Positions 22,601-32,954 of a stretch of DNA of 64,000 bases are shown piece by piece. This DNA is from Annona cherimola (taxonomy: Eukaryota; Streptophyta; Magnoliopsida; Magnoliales; Annonaceae). Each line of letters starts with the position of its first letter. Position 1 is the first letter of the stretch. Made by a program: the position numbers and the translations under genes. The DNA lies in contig CM059972.1 in assembly GCA_030490835.1 (NCBI GenBank), forward strand, positions 91,869,137 to 91,933,136, in the 5' to 3' direction. The notes under the pieces were generated by a model that ran no database searches, had not been told where the DNA came from, and saw only the letters and a program-made list of their open reading frames with translations.

Positions 22601-22820
22601 TTTTTTATTGGTATTACAATCAAGTCAATTCATTGGAAGAAGTAGAAGCTCTCCACGTATCTTTATTGGAAACAGCAAGCTTCACCTAAACTTATTAGAG
22701 ACTAAGCTCCCAAGTACACATAGTCACCTCCACCTGCCGGGGAGGACATTTGAACCCATGCAACCACTTTGGCAACCATCATGGGTTAACACCCGGGTAC
22801 ATGCTCGAGTGGCAACTCCT
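22601..22820 (-). mobile_element. SINE-like element with target duplication
   Basis: Read on the minus strand, a 220-bp body starts GGAGTTGCCACTCGAGCATG. It contains TTGCCAAAGTGG and GGGTTCAAATGTCC, which resemble pol III A- and B-box motifs although spaced closer than usual, and it ends in AATAAAAAA. TAAGAAGAGC (22,591-22,600) and TAGGAAGAGC (22,821-22,830) flank it, a 10-bp target duplication with one mismatch. There is no coding frame. Size, A-rich 3' end and duplication favour a tRNA-derived SINE; the promoter boxes are only suggestive. Confidence 0.5.
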
Positions 22821-22830
22821 TAGGAAGAGC

Positions 22831-24149
22831 GAAAGTACTCTATGCTATCATAGACCTCAAAAGACGTTAACAACCATAAGGTTGAATCAGGTAGAACATA
22901 TTAGTGTTGCATGGATGTAGAATTTTTAAAAATTATTGGCATGAATGGAAAATAAAAAAGTAGTTGTCAAATGCTCACAACATGGAGAAATTTTTTCTAT
23001 AAAATCCAATCACTAGGAAAATTATAATCCCTACAACTAAGGGGAACTGTTGTGAGAATTACCCCACAACTAAGATGAGTTGAATCGTGGTAGCCGACTT
23101 TTGGGCGAAAGCAATTACCACTAATTATTTTAGTTTTAAGTTATCATACACGCAAATAACTCTTCTTAATATAAAAATTTTACTTTCATCTAAAAATATA
23201 CAAAAATTTTATTTTTATCATTATTACCTATATTTTTCATATCTTAATATATCTTATCATAGTCCGGTTTTTATACATTTCATCCTACCAATTTACTTTA
23301 GTACTTCTATCTATTTTGAGATTGATAATTTTATTAAATTCAATCTATTCATTGTATTTAACACTATTAATTTTACTTAAATACTAAAATTTCATTTCAG
23401 TTGAGATTATGTGTGGACCAAGTCTTTTAAAAATATGTGTAAATTTAGGAAATCACTTAGATTAAACATAATGTTGTCAAATTATATAAAATCATTAATA
23501 TAAGTAGGATAAACATTCTAGATGGTTTAGATATTAAATTTAGATTTGGTTAAACCTAATTCATTTTCTACCTTAATAAATACAAGAATTCATTTCATCA
23601 ATTATATTTAGCACTATTTGTTTAATTATAAAACTAAGTTTAATTTAAATCAAATAGGTATGTGGGTTATATTTCCTTAAAAATATATATTCATATGTAA
23701 ATTATAAAAATATTTATATCTATTCGGATATACGTTAAAATATAACAATATTTTATAAATTTATTTATCCTCGCATTAGTGATATTGTGGACTTGTTGCA
23801 CATAATCTAGTCAAGTGAACTTGTATCAATCCTCTCTTCTTTAAAGACTCTTTTAAGAGTCTGATGGTGATTGTGTTATATAATAATGTTAGCCTCCTTT
23901 ATGTTTCCACTTTCCAACTCACAGAAGAGGGTATGAGAAAGTAGAGATGAAGGTCACAGTTTGAACTATCAAAAAAATAACACTAGGTAAATGATGGGAT
24001 TTTCATGATAATATAAATGATATTAGCCACAAAAAGTGAATTTCTCATAAATTATAAAAGTGTAAAACCTAGATAAGATTAGGTAGAAGTGGAACTCTTT
24101 GTTATCAAGTGTGACCTATTTAATTAGTCATGTATATATGTTACAATAC
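22831..24149. other. AT-rich intergenic stretch
   Basis: Low-complexity A/T sequence with no coding signal or element with definable ends. Confidence 0.5.
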
Positions 24150-24450
24150 GACATGATGCACCCCAATATATCCCAACTTAAAAAATAGTGCGGATTCCAT
24201 AAAATATTTTAAAACCTACATACGACGGAATCTTATTTTAAGAAGAAAAAAATTGCCCATTGGATTCTTTAATTAATTAATATATTATTTAAGGCGATCG
24301 AGCATTGCACGTGATTGGCTCTCCTACGTCTTTCACATGCATCTGAAAACTCATACAGCTTGATAGGTTTGAAAATGTCTACTGTTGGTGTTATCCCTTG
24401 AAAATGGATACCATTTCTCGTTGTGTTTGTTGACTTTGCATTGCGTTTTA
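24150..24450. repeat. Diverged direct repeat, unit 1
   Basis: The order of words CAACTT, AAAATAGTGCGG, CCATTGGATTC, TTAATTAAT, TATATTATTTA, CTACG, CACATG, TCTACTGTT, CCTTGAAAAT, CATTTCTCGTT and TTTGTTGACTTTGCATTGC is repeated at 25,388-25,680 in the same orientation with many small changes. No coding content is visible. Confidence 0.7.
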
Positions 24451-25387
24451 GTTTTTAATTTATTTCTTCTTGCAATTGTTGAAATCTCAACTAAGTACCG
24501 TCAAATACACGCATGCTTTTTCTGATTTAATCTTCTCGTTTTAAAATTTTCTTTTCAATTTCAATTCAATTTCTTATCTTCCATAGTTCCAATTCATAAC
24601 AGCCTAGGCTTTTTATTTCTAATACTATTTTTTTATGCTTAATATAATTTCTTATTTTTTAATATATGATAATATCTCTTCATCCAAATCTCATCCCATT
24701 CTATTCGATTTGATCCTGAATAAGCCTAATAATGGATATGCTAGGGCGAATAATATTTTATGCTAACAAAGTACATTATTCATGAAATGGGGCCATAGAT
24801 GATGAAAACAAAATCTAACTAATAACATGATTGGACATCATTTGCTTCATTATAGTATCAAAAATACGTTGGGCGGGGGGGTGAAGGGGAAGAAGAGAGA
24901 GTTTGAATCTTAGATAGACCATATTTGCTTTAAAATACGAATAGAATAAGAATGGAATCATTTATTTGGATAACAAATGATGTTTCCAATAGCTTGAATG
25001 TTGTATAAACAGGTGTAAAGTTGATATGTGAATTACAAGTTGTGATTTCTTGCTTATAACGGCAAGCGGTGCCCCATGCGGTCAATTATCGGAATCAGCA
25101 GCATGCATTTTCTAAAAAAAAATTCTTACTTCTGTGGGTCCAAGTAAAATAACTTTATATTAATTTTTAAAAAAAAATTTTGGACACATCTATCTTATGT
25201 TTTCAAAATTTTCAAAATCAATAAAAATGGGCAATTTTCCTTCTTATTTTTAAAAATAAAAAAAAACTAATCTGAACATGTCCATAAAATTTATAACAAT
25301 TCATGTAAGTTATTTAGGTTGGGCCACATAAGTATGAATTTTTTTAAAAAAAATATGTCGCTGATAATATTTGATGTTTACCAAACT
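24451..25387. other. Sequence between the two diverged repeats
   Basis: AT-rich, with a G-run (GGGCGGGGGGGTG near 24,870) and fold-back-like AT palindromes near 25,060-25,380. No gene is seen. Confidence 0.45.
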
Positions 25388-25680
25388 TGGTATCCATGGT
25401 GCACCCTAGCTAGCATATCCCAACTTTAAAAATAGTGCGGTTTTGTAAAACATTTTAAAACGAACGTGAAGAAATCATATTCTTTACAAAAAAAAAAAAC
25501 TGGGCCATTGGATTCCTTAATTAATGATATATTATCTAGCATGTGGTTGTCTCTTCTACGTTTCTCACATGTGAAAGCTTAGGCAGTAATAGTTTTAAAA
25601 TGGCTACTGTTTCTGTCATCCTTTGAAAATTGAGATCATTTCTCGTTTCATTTGTTGGCTTTACATTGCATTTGTCTCGG
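25388..25680. repeat. Diverged direct repeat, unit 2
   Basis: Second copy of the 300-bp unit at 24,150, about 1.23 kb downstream in the same orientation. It could be an old segmental duplication or two insertions of one unrecognised element. Confidence 0.7.
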
Positions 25681-26209
25681 ATACAGCCGGACTCCATGCA
25701 TTTCCTTTTTTATTTTAGTTTTTTAAAATCTAAATTATTTATTTTATCTAACATCACTCGCTTTTATAATGCTACCAAAAATAATTTCATTTAAAAGTTA
25801 TATTTTGTAAAAAAAATCTTGAGAGTGGATATATAGCTAATAATATTTTTAAAAAATATATAACGTTTGGAAGTTCGAGAAATTATTCAATGCAACCTAC
25901 TGTATTTTATAACCTTGATTTTTTATTTTTTTATTATGTCTAATCTATCCATTGTATTTAAAACTCTTTATTTAGCCTATATGTAAAAAAAAAAAAGTAA
26001 ATTGAAATTTTTTATGATCAATAATCTTAAAAATATAATTATAAATAACTTCATACATTTAATATACTTGTCGTGGATTATATAGAAATCTAAATAATAT
26101 GAATTTTCATATCCACAAATATAAATAAAGTAAAATATAATGAATACTTTGGATTTAAAATTAATAAAGCCTATCGGTTGCTAAGGGTGTTCGTGGCAAG
26201 TACTCAGAG

Positions 26210-26604
26210 AAGGAACATAATTATATATTGCATGTATATTTTAAGCTAAAATACAACATTTATTTTATTTTATTTTATTTTATTTTTCTTTATAAACATA
26301 TTTTCCTAAATATATTCAATCTATATACCAAGTTTTGTCATTTTATAATATTTTTATATAATTTATTTTCATTTTTAAAAAGTGTCAATTTCAGGGGCAT
26401 TTAAGTCATTTTTCATCGATTCAAAACTTGGCCTTTTAAAAAAATTAATACGTAAAAGTATTGTAAAATGAAAAAAATTGATATTGGATTAAATACACTT
26501 AAGAAAACATATTTATGAAGAAAAATTAAAAAATATAATTTATTGTAAAAATAAATAAATATTTTATTTTAGCCTAAAATACATCGCATATAATCAAGCT
26601 CCTT
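26210..26604. mobile_element. Fold-back MITE (AAGGAACATAATT family), copy 1
   Basis: The left end AAGGAACATAATTATATATT pairs with the inverted right end AAGGAGCTTGATTATATGCG, and the inner arms TTTTAAGCTAAAATA / TATTTTAGCCTAAAAT pair too. The centre has GGGGCATTTAAGTCATTTTTC, as in other core-bearing elements. A second copy with matching arms is at 45,175-45,597. Confidence 0.6.
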
Positions 26605-28220
26605 CATAGCAATGATAAATCCAGATGGGGTGGGAGAATTGTGTCGAAGGCTAGTATTGGCAAAAAAAATTCAAAAATTTAATACTTAAGGAATCATCAA
26701 CGAGGGGATGAGGAGGAACCAGACTTTGCTGTAGTGAGAGACTCAAACGAAAACTAATTGTTTTACTTTTCAATTATTTTTTATATTTTTTAAACAACTA
26801 TCTTATTTATTTTATCTTTATTTTATTCACTCTTCAGAATTCCTCCTATTATATCATATAATTTTTCTTATTTAAAAACTTTTCTACAAACAAAAAGATA
26901 AATTCGTTAGATACTCGTAACACTTGCACATTTTTTCTTTTATACCAATAATATTTTGATAATTCTCTTTATGCTCATAATATTTCACATGCATTTCTCA
27001 CGCTGTGACCTTCCGTCGGGTAAGTGCCACTGTTTTTTTTTTAATACCCAAATTGCGCAGACGAGTTGAAGCCGATCCACTCAGTCGTCTGTCTCTGCTC
27101 ATCGTCCCTTGCTGCTTCCTTTTCTTCTTTCATCCCCTTCCATTTTTCCTTTTCTTCCTCGTTGTCTCCGTCAAAATTATAGAGGGTAGTTTTCTTGAGC
27201 TGGATATCAGCACAAAAGTAGCGACAGGTGATTTCTTCTCAGATTGGTCCACATAGCGGATGCTTGATTACCTAAGCTGCCAAAGAGAACCTCTCATCTT
27301 GGATCAATCTGGCATGGATGATCTCAGTGTGCGGTTGGTGGATAATTATTTATGAATACTCGTGAGATAGAATGTATTCAGGAGAAAGTGTCAGTGATAA
27401 TTATTTTTACGTAGCTTAATGATGCAAATTATATTAATTGTGGATACCAGGTGGGCATAATGTAATATATTATTTATGGATATGTGGTGAGTTATTTATG
27501 GATATCCAATCTTCATAATAGAAATACTTTATTTATAAATTTATTAAATTAAAATTTAGTGAGATGGTTGAATAATCCAATTAAGTCCGAGGTTATTAGA
27601 TTATCGTAAATGATTTATGATGCCCGATTATATGCATTGTGCGGTGCATCATGATCTTTTGTCACATGGATAAGACTTGTACATGTAGGACAATGAGGAT
27701 ATATATATTGGTTTTTAGTTAATTCCTCAGTAGGTCCTAGGCATGCTGAAAGACAAATTTGGAATGTTCCTTCGTGGACAATGGTTACTTGCAGACTTTG
27801 TGGTACTTTATATGAATGACACTAAGTTTGTTCTATTGTGGACTATGTGGATAACCATACACATTAGATCATGTGATTATACATTTTCTTTAATAGAGTC
27901 ATATATGCATATGGTTAGTCTCTACTTGCTAAGTTTTGTGTAACTTACTCCAACTTAATTTTTTGGTGTTGCAAATGATCTAACGTTGTAATTCATCCGA
28001 CATGGCAGATATTGGATAAATACTTTGAACTAGGGCGGTGTGCATCACTAACCCTAGGTCCGAGTTGTTACAAAATGAATTTTCAATTCTTCTTTGTAGA
28101 GTTGGTTATAAATACCTAGGGCCGATACATTATTTCTTCATGCCATGATTAGCATTTAGAGTGTCTGTTACACGGGAAACAACCGAATCCTACCTTTGGT
28201 GGAGGCGGGTTATTAAGCAA
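26605..28220. other. Unassigned region; possible decayed retroelement
   Basis: It contains a T/C-rich leader-like stretch with a short open frame (27,005-27,256) and, near 28,110, a TATA-like TATAAATACC. This could be a promoter and leader or part of an old LTR. I could not find paired LTRs, a primer-binding site or domain-bearing protein, so I make no firm call. Confidence 0.25.
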
Positions 28221-28565
28221 AGTGATCATTTTAGACCGATATAAAATGTCCTCATTTAAGACGGGTCTAAAAACAAATTTTTGTCTTTTTCAAATTTTTT
28301 TAGCAGAACGGTTAATCTAGTTATGGTTAATCTATAAACTAATTTTTACCAATTTTAGAGATGTGTATATATATATGTTTTGGATTTTAAACATAGGAAT
28401 ATTTTCATGATGTTTCAACAATTTAAAATGAATAAATATCTTTATGTTTAAAAATATAAAATAAATATATCTACATCTCTACAAATTAATAAATTGATTT
28501 ATAGATTAAACATATCTAGAATAACAATTTTGTAAAAAAAATTGAAAAAAATATATGTTTTAAAT
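28221..28565. mobile_element. Fold-back MITE inserted beside an RNase H remnant
   Basis: The left end TGATCATTTTAGACC and inverted right end TGATCATTTAAAAC pair. The interior has the shared core words GTTAATCTAG, TTAATCTATAAACTAATTTTTACC and their inverted partners. The right end runs straight into the LINE RNase H fragment. Confidence 0.5.
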
Positions 28566-28755
28566 GATCAGGCCTCGGTTATCAATGGAATCAAAAATCG
28601 AGCGCTAAGTTCGATGAGGTCTCTTTCGCCCATGTACTTCGGACGGGCAAGCAGGTCGCCCATCTCCTTGCTCATTTTGGTTATGATAAGTTGGAATTTA
28701 ATTGTAGCTGGTGGGATATCCCATCAGAGTTACTGTCGGGAACAGCTATGTAAAG
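28566..28755 (+). pseudogene. LINE RNase H domain fragment (C-terminal end)
   Basis: Reading across one frameshift near 28,612 gives NDQASVINGIKNRALSS followed by FDEVSFAHVLRTGKQVAHLLAHF and then SWWDIPSELLSGTAM-stop. The HVLRxGxxVAHxLAxF pattern is the same as in LINE 1 and LINE 2 of this window (HVLRHGNGVAHALADF, HVLRQGNFVAHSLAEF). Only the last 60 residues or so remain. It is a LINE 3' fragment or a related domesticated RVT_3-type gene remnant. Confidence 0.75.
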
Positions 28756-29441
28756 ACTATCAATTTAATTACTATGGAATGAAAATGGGTGTACTTCTTT
28801 TTTCCCATTTTACCAATCTTCTTTAGAATGTTAAAATGGTTTTTTTAACACGAAACTGATATATTCATTGTTAAAAATAATAATAAAACATTTTCTCTAA
28901 CTGTTATAAATATGTGTGTGTTTTTTTAGAAATAAATACACATAGGTAAATATGTAAAATGGTTAAACTTCACAAAAATATTTTAAAATAAAAGAAAAGG
29001 TGTATGGAGCCGTGCTTTATTGAAGAATCATTGCCCATCTCGATTACGTACCGTGGACGGGTGGAAACGCTTCTTTCCCATTCAATCCTCCTCCAAAGTC
29101 CAATGTCCAACCAACCAGTCGGACCAGTACTCCATCTTCCAACAAATCACGTGTGGAGCCCAACTACAGCTGTGATTATTTTATTTTATTGGCCGAACAG
29201 CAGAAGCGATGGTGAAAATCTTCATTTTCGAGCCGGCTTTTTTTTTCGGAAATTTTTATTTCAAGACAACCTTTTTTTGTGAATTTAGGAAATAATAAAA
29301 CTTTATATATATATATATACATTGAGCTATCTAATATTACAAATTAATATATACAAAGTCAGGAGAAACAGATAATACCTCCACCATTGGCAGAAATATA
29401 AACTCCTAAAACTGAAAGAGATAAAGAATCGATCCGTAGTC
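28756..29441. other. AT-rich intergenic stretch with decayed fold-back sequence
   Basis: A palindromic AT-rich piece at about 28,835-28,990 resembles the fold-back cores. The rest shows no gene or RNA. Confidence 0.4.
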
Positions 29442-29444
29442 TTA

Positions 29445-29736
29445 GGGTGTGTTTGGGAAGTTGTAAAACTTTTGATGAAAAGTTTTTTATGTAAAACTTG
29501 TCAAATCAGTAGAAAATGATATGATGTTGTAGGGGTAATAATGAGGAGTAAAAAGAATAAATTTAAAATAAATAGGTTAGTTGTATTGGTAGTTGTGTAG
29601 AAATGATTGAAAAGTAGGATTGTTGTATAGAAAAATGTGTAAAAAATAATTTAAAAAATAATAGTTATGAAAAGTGACAAGTTTTAAGATTGAAAAGTTT
29701 TAACTTGACAACTTTTCTAAATTGCCAAACACACCC
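29445..29736. mobile_element. Tourist-like MITE, copy D (intact ends, TTA duplication)
   Basis: GGGTGTGTTTGG at 29,445 and CCAAACACACCC ending at 29,736 are perfect inverted repeats, flanked by TTA at 29,442-29,444 and 29,737-29,739. A 3-bp TTA duplication and GGGTGTGTTTGG ends identify a PIF/Harbinger (Tourist) type MITE of 292 bp. Confidence 0.85.
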
Positions 29737-29786
29737 TTACTGGATATTAAGCCCCCGTACTTTCCATCGAGCTGAGGTCCCAAAAG

Positions 29787-30064
29787 TAAAAATGATAAAA
29801 CTTTTGGATAAGTTTTTTATGTAAAATTTTTTAAAATACTAAAGAATTATATGATATAATATGGGTAATAACGAGAAATAAAGATAATAAAATTAAAATA
29901 CATAAGTTAGGTATACAAGTGATGGTGTAAAAATGATTGAAAGGTAGAATAGTTGTATGAAAAATATGTAAAAAAAATTTAAAAAATAGAAATGTCTTGA
30001 GAGTAAAAAATTTTAAAACGAAAATTTTTTGTTTGAAAAGTTTCGATAATAAACAAACATGCCT
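29787..30064. mobile_element. Tourist-like MITE, copy E (left end truncated)
   Basis: It repeats the interior of copy D (TTTTATGTAAAA, GGGTAATAACGAG, AAATGATTGAAAGGTAGAAT, AATATGTAAAAA) and has an end AAACAAACATGCC, but lacks the matching left terminus. Confidence 0.6.
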
Positions 30065-31640
30065 AGATAAAGCAACCACAAAGTTACATGTTTGTGCCCA
30101 TGGGTGACTTTCGTGGTTCCTAATGAGTTTTTATGCAATTTTAATCGCAGCTCATACCAAAGCATAATTTTATGTTTTTATACTTTCCAAGTGAATCATG
30201 AGTTTAATATCGGAAATTGAAATTACAATAAAATGGGTAGTGTAAGAGGGTTCGAACAGATGAAAGTATAAAGCAGATGAATAGGTTATTATATACACAA
30301 GATTATTCGGCTGGTGCTCACCGGAGTTGACATTTATAATGCTAAATTTTAAGCAGATGGAATAGTTTCTAGTATTACTTTCTATCTTTAATGTAACTTT
30401 TTAACTCTGAACACTCAAGAATACTTTTCATCTAATCTTATCATGTCGTCCCCTTTTATTTTACCATCTAACCTACCCTTACCAGTATTAACCATTGTTC
30501 CTAATGGAATTAGAACTAAAAGAAAATAAATTTAGAAAAGTAAAATTATTATGGTAGACATATATTCCAAAGAGGCCCACTTTTAGGAAATCTTACTTTT
30601 ATGTAACTCCATTCATTTTTCTCACCTTTATTTTTTATGATGAGTTTACTCCATCTATGGTACTTAATATTGTTATATTATCATAAAAACTTCATTATTT
30701 GTCCAATACTATTGTGAATAGGTCTTATCTACAAATATATAAAATCGACGTAATAAAATAATTTAATGTTAGATATCAATTTTAATGTTAAATTTTTAGC
30801 CGTAAAAAATATCGTACTGCTACTATGTGCATAAAAGATTCTATAAACTATTATTCCATTCTAAGATATGTGTGAATGATCTAAGCATCTTTCATGATCT
30901 ACATATGAAAAAATATTTTTTAAACAAATCTAGCTCATGTACATCTTTGATTTTGATGGGTCTTATCTAAATAAATCATGTTAAATACACCTCATCAAGT
31001 AGGAAAAATGGAAGGTTACATAAAATCGTTTCTATGTAAGCTGGTTATATAGAAGCGGGGCTCGTTAAATATTTAATAAATAGTGCTCGCTTGAACAAGT
31101 TTAAGTCACATTTGGCCATTTGAGGGAGTATATATCATCCATTATGTTTCAAAAATATTGTATTACTTAAGAATGTATTGATTTGATTTAAAAGTACATA
31201 TAATTGAGCCACATAATAAGCATAAATTTAGAGTTAATGGTTGCTACCCTTTCCACCAGCTTTGTTCTCTCATATTTGTTTGCATGTGAAAAAAAGTTGT
31301 AAAAATATTTACAATGATGAGGAAAAACGTTATGGTTATATACTGAGAAATGGAAGATTACACGGGGACGAAAATTTTTTTTGATGGGTATTCATATTTT
31401 ACAATCATCTCAACGGGTATTATAATCAAATACTGAGACATTCTTATAACTTCCTGACAACAATTTACAACTCTCTAACAATATTACACGTGAACGAAAA
31501 AAATTAGCTACATTAAAATTTAGCCAAATAGCTGCTAAAGTCAATTTTAATTGACAGAAGTATCCTAAAGTCAAAATATATATTTTGTTAAAATAAAAAC
31601 ATATATTTTATTATAAAAATTATTAATTTATTTTAATTAT
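30065..31640. other. AT-rich intergenic stretch
   Basis: I see no coding region, RNA gene or element with defined ends. Confidence 0.5.
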
Positions 31641-31644
31641 ATAG

Positions 31645-31920
31645 GATGATTTAGTTAGGTTGGGCTAAGTTATGCCTTACCTAGTCCGGCCTAAAAAACA
31701 TATTTTTTTATTTTTTCAGTTTTTTCATGAACATGTAAATGTATGTATATTTAATCTATAATCCAAAATTTACCATAAACAGAAATTTACGTATATGCAA
31801 TTGTATTTAAAAATCCAAAAAATACTAAAAAATAACTAAAAATAGTAAAACTTGGTTTATAGATTAAATACACCTAGCTCTATATATCCAATAAAAAAAT
31901 TATATGTATTATGGCAGCCA
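31645..31920. mobile_element. Fold-back MITE of the palindromic-core group
   Basis: The arms TATTTAATCTATAATCCAAAATTTACCAT and ATAGTAAAACTTGGTTTATAGATTAAATAC pair around a centre near 31,795. Outer arms contain GGGCTAAGTTATGCC and GGCCTAAAAAA words. The ends are not resolved. Confidence 0.45.
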
Positions 31921-32285
31921 TGTGTCGGGCCGTATAAAATCTTGCTCTTTAATTATTTGCTTAAATTTTATGATATTTATTTTTTATGTTCATCAAAATT
32001 ATGAAGTTATGCTAGTTGTTTCATCAATTCTTCATGTTAAGATCATTTAAGAGTTATTTTCTAATAAGCTATAACATGCAAAAGAAAGCAAAAATGGAGC
32101 AATTCGAAGATGCACTTGACTTGGACCGATGATCCATCCCATCTTCCTATTGTCTGGGTAGATTACAGATGTAAATTTGGATGGATTTGACAATCATTTT
32201 CAAACCCCATATATACAATCAGCTGGACACGAAGCGGTAACTGAACTTGTTACATGATATTTTCCGAGGAGAATAGATTAGGGTT

Positions 32286-32485
32286 GTTTGGCAGCATGCA
32301 AGGGGCTCGACTGGGAAGTAGAAATGGGATGAGAATGTAATCATATTATAAGGAGTATGAAAAGTGGCATTAAAAATGTAAAAAAGTTATATCGGAAAAT
32401 AAGAAATTATATTGTAAATTGAAAAAATTATCTTGAAAATGAGAAATTTCATCCCACTTAAGCTTCTTGAATGTATTGGAATATA
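32286..32485. mobile_element. Possible Tourist-like MITE
   Basis: It starts with a TTAGGGTTGTTTGGCAGC-type end and finishes near AATATAACCTAAGC, which fits a GGGTTGTTTGG / CC-TAA arrangement. The right end is poor, so this is only a candidate. Confidence 0.3.
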
Positions 32486-32594
32486 ACCTAAGCAATCGTT
32501 TGCAATTTAATTCATAATCGCAACAAGAAAAATAACATACAACAACAAAAGTTGTTATGTATAATAATTTGAAAAGATAAATGATCCTGTTGAC

Positions 32595-32913
32595 TTAAAC
32601 TAAGTAATAACTTAGCCCATGATAATAAAATTATTTTTAAATTTTTTTTATTTTTCATAAACTTATTAATGTAGATTTATTTAATGTACAAATCAAAATT
32701 TATCATTTTTAAGATATCTATATTTATATATTTTTATTTTTAAATATAAGAATATTTTAGCCATATTCAAAAATGGTAAAACTTGGTCTATATGTTAAAT
32801 ACACTTAGATAAACAAGTACATGAAGAAAAAAGTAAAAAAAAATTGTTGTAAATAGGTTTTTTGATGTGGGCTAAGTGGGACATTTACTTAGCCCGGGCT
32901 AATAGGATCACTC
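32595..32913. mobile_element. Fold-back MITE adjoining LINE 2
   Basis: The arms pair around about 32,740: GTAATAACTTAGCCC on the left and GGGCTAAGTGGGACATTTAC on the right outside, with AAATCAAAATTTATCATTTTT and AAAAATGGTAAAACTTGG inside. It ends right before the poly-T of LINE 2. A similar arm (AAATAGGTTTTTTG...ACTTAGC) recurs beyond the 5' end of LINE 2 at 39,063-39,125. Confidence 0.5.
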
Positions 32914-32954
32914 CTCTTTTTTTTTTTTGATAAAAAGAGGAGATCCCGCTATCC

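Noticed and set aside
27005..27256. 83-aa frame that looks like a short secreted or membrane protein
   Set aside because: The hydrophobic run comes from a T/C-rich tract. No downstream exon or homology was visible, so it was left as unassigned sequence.
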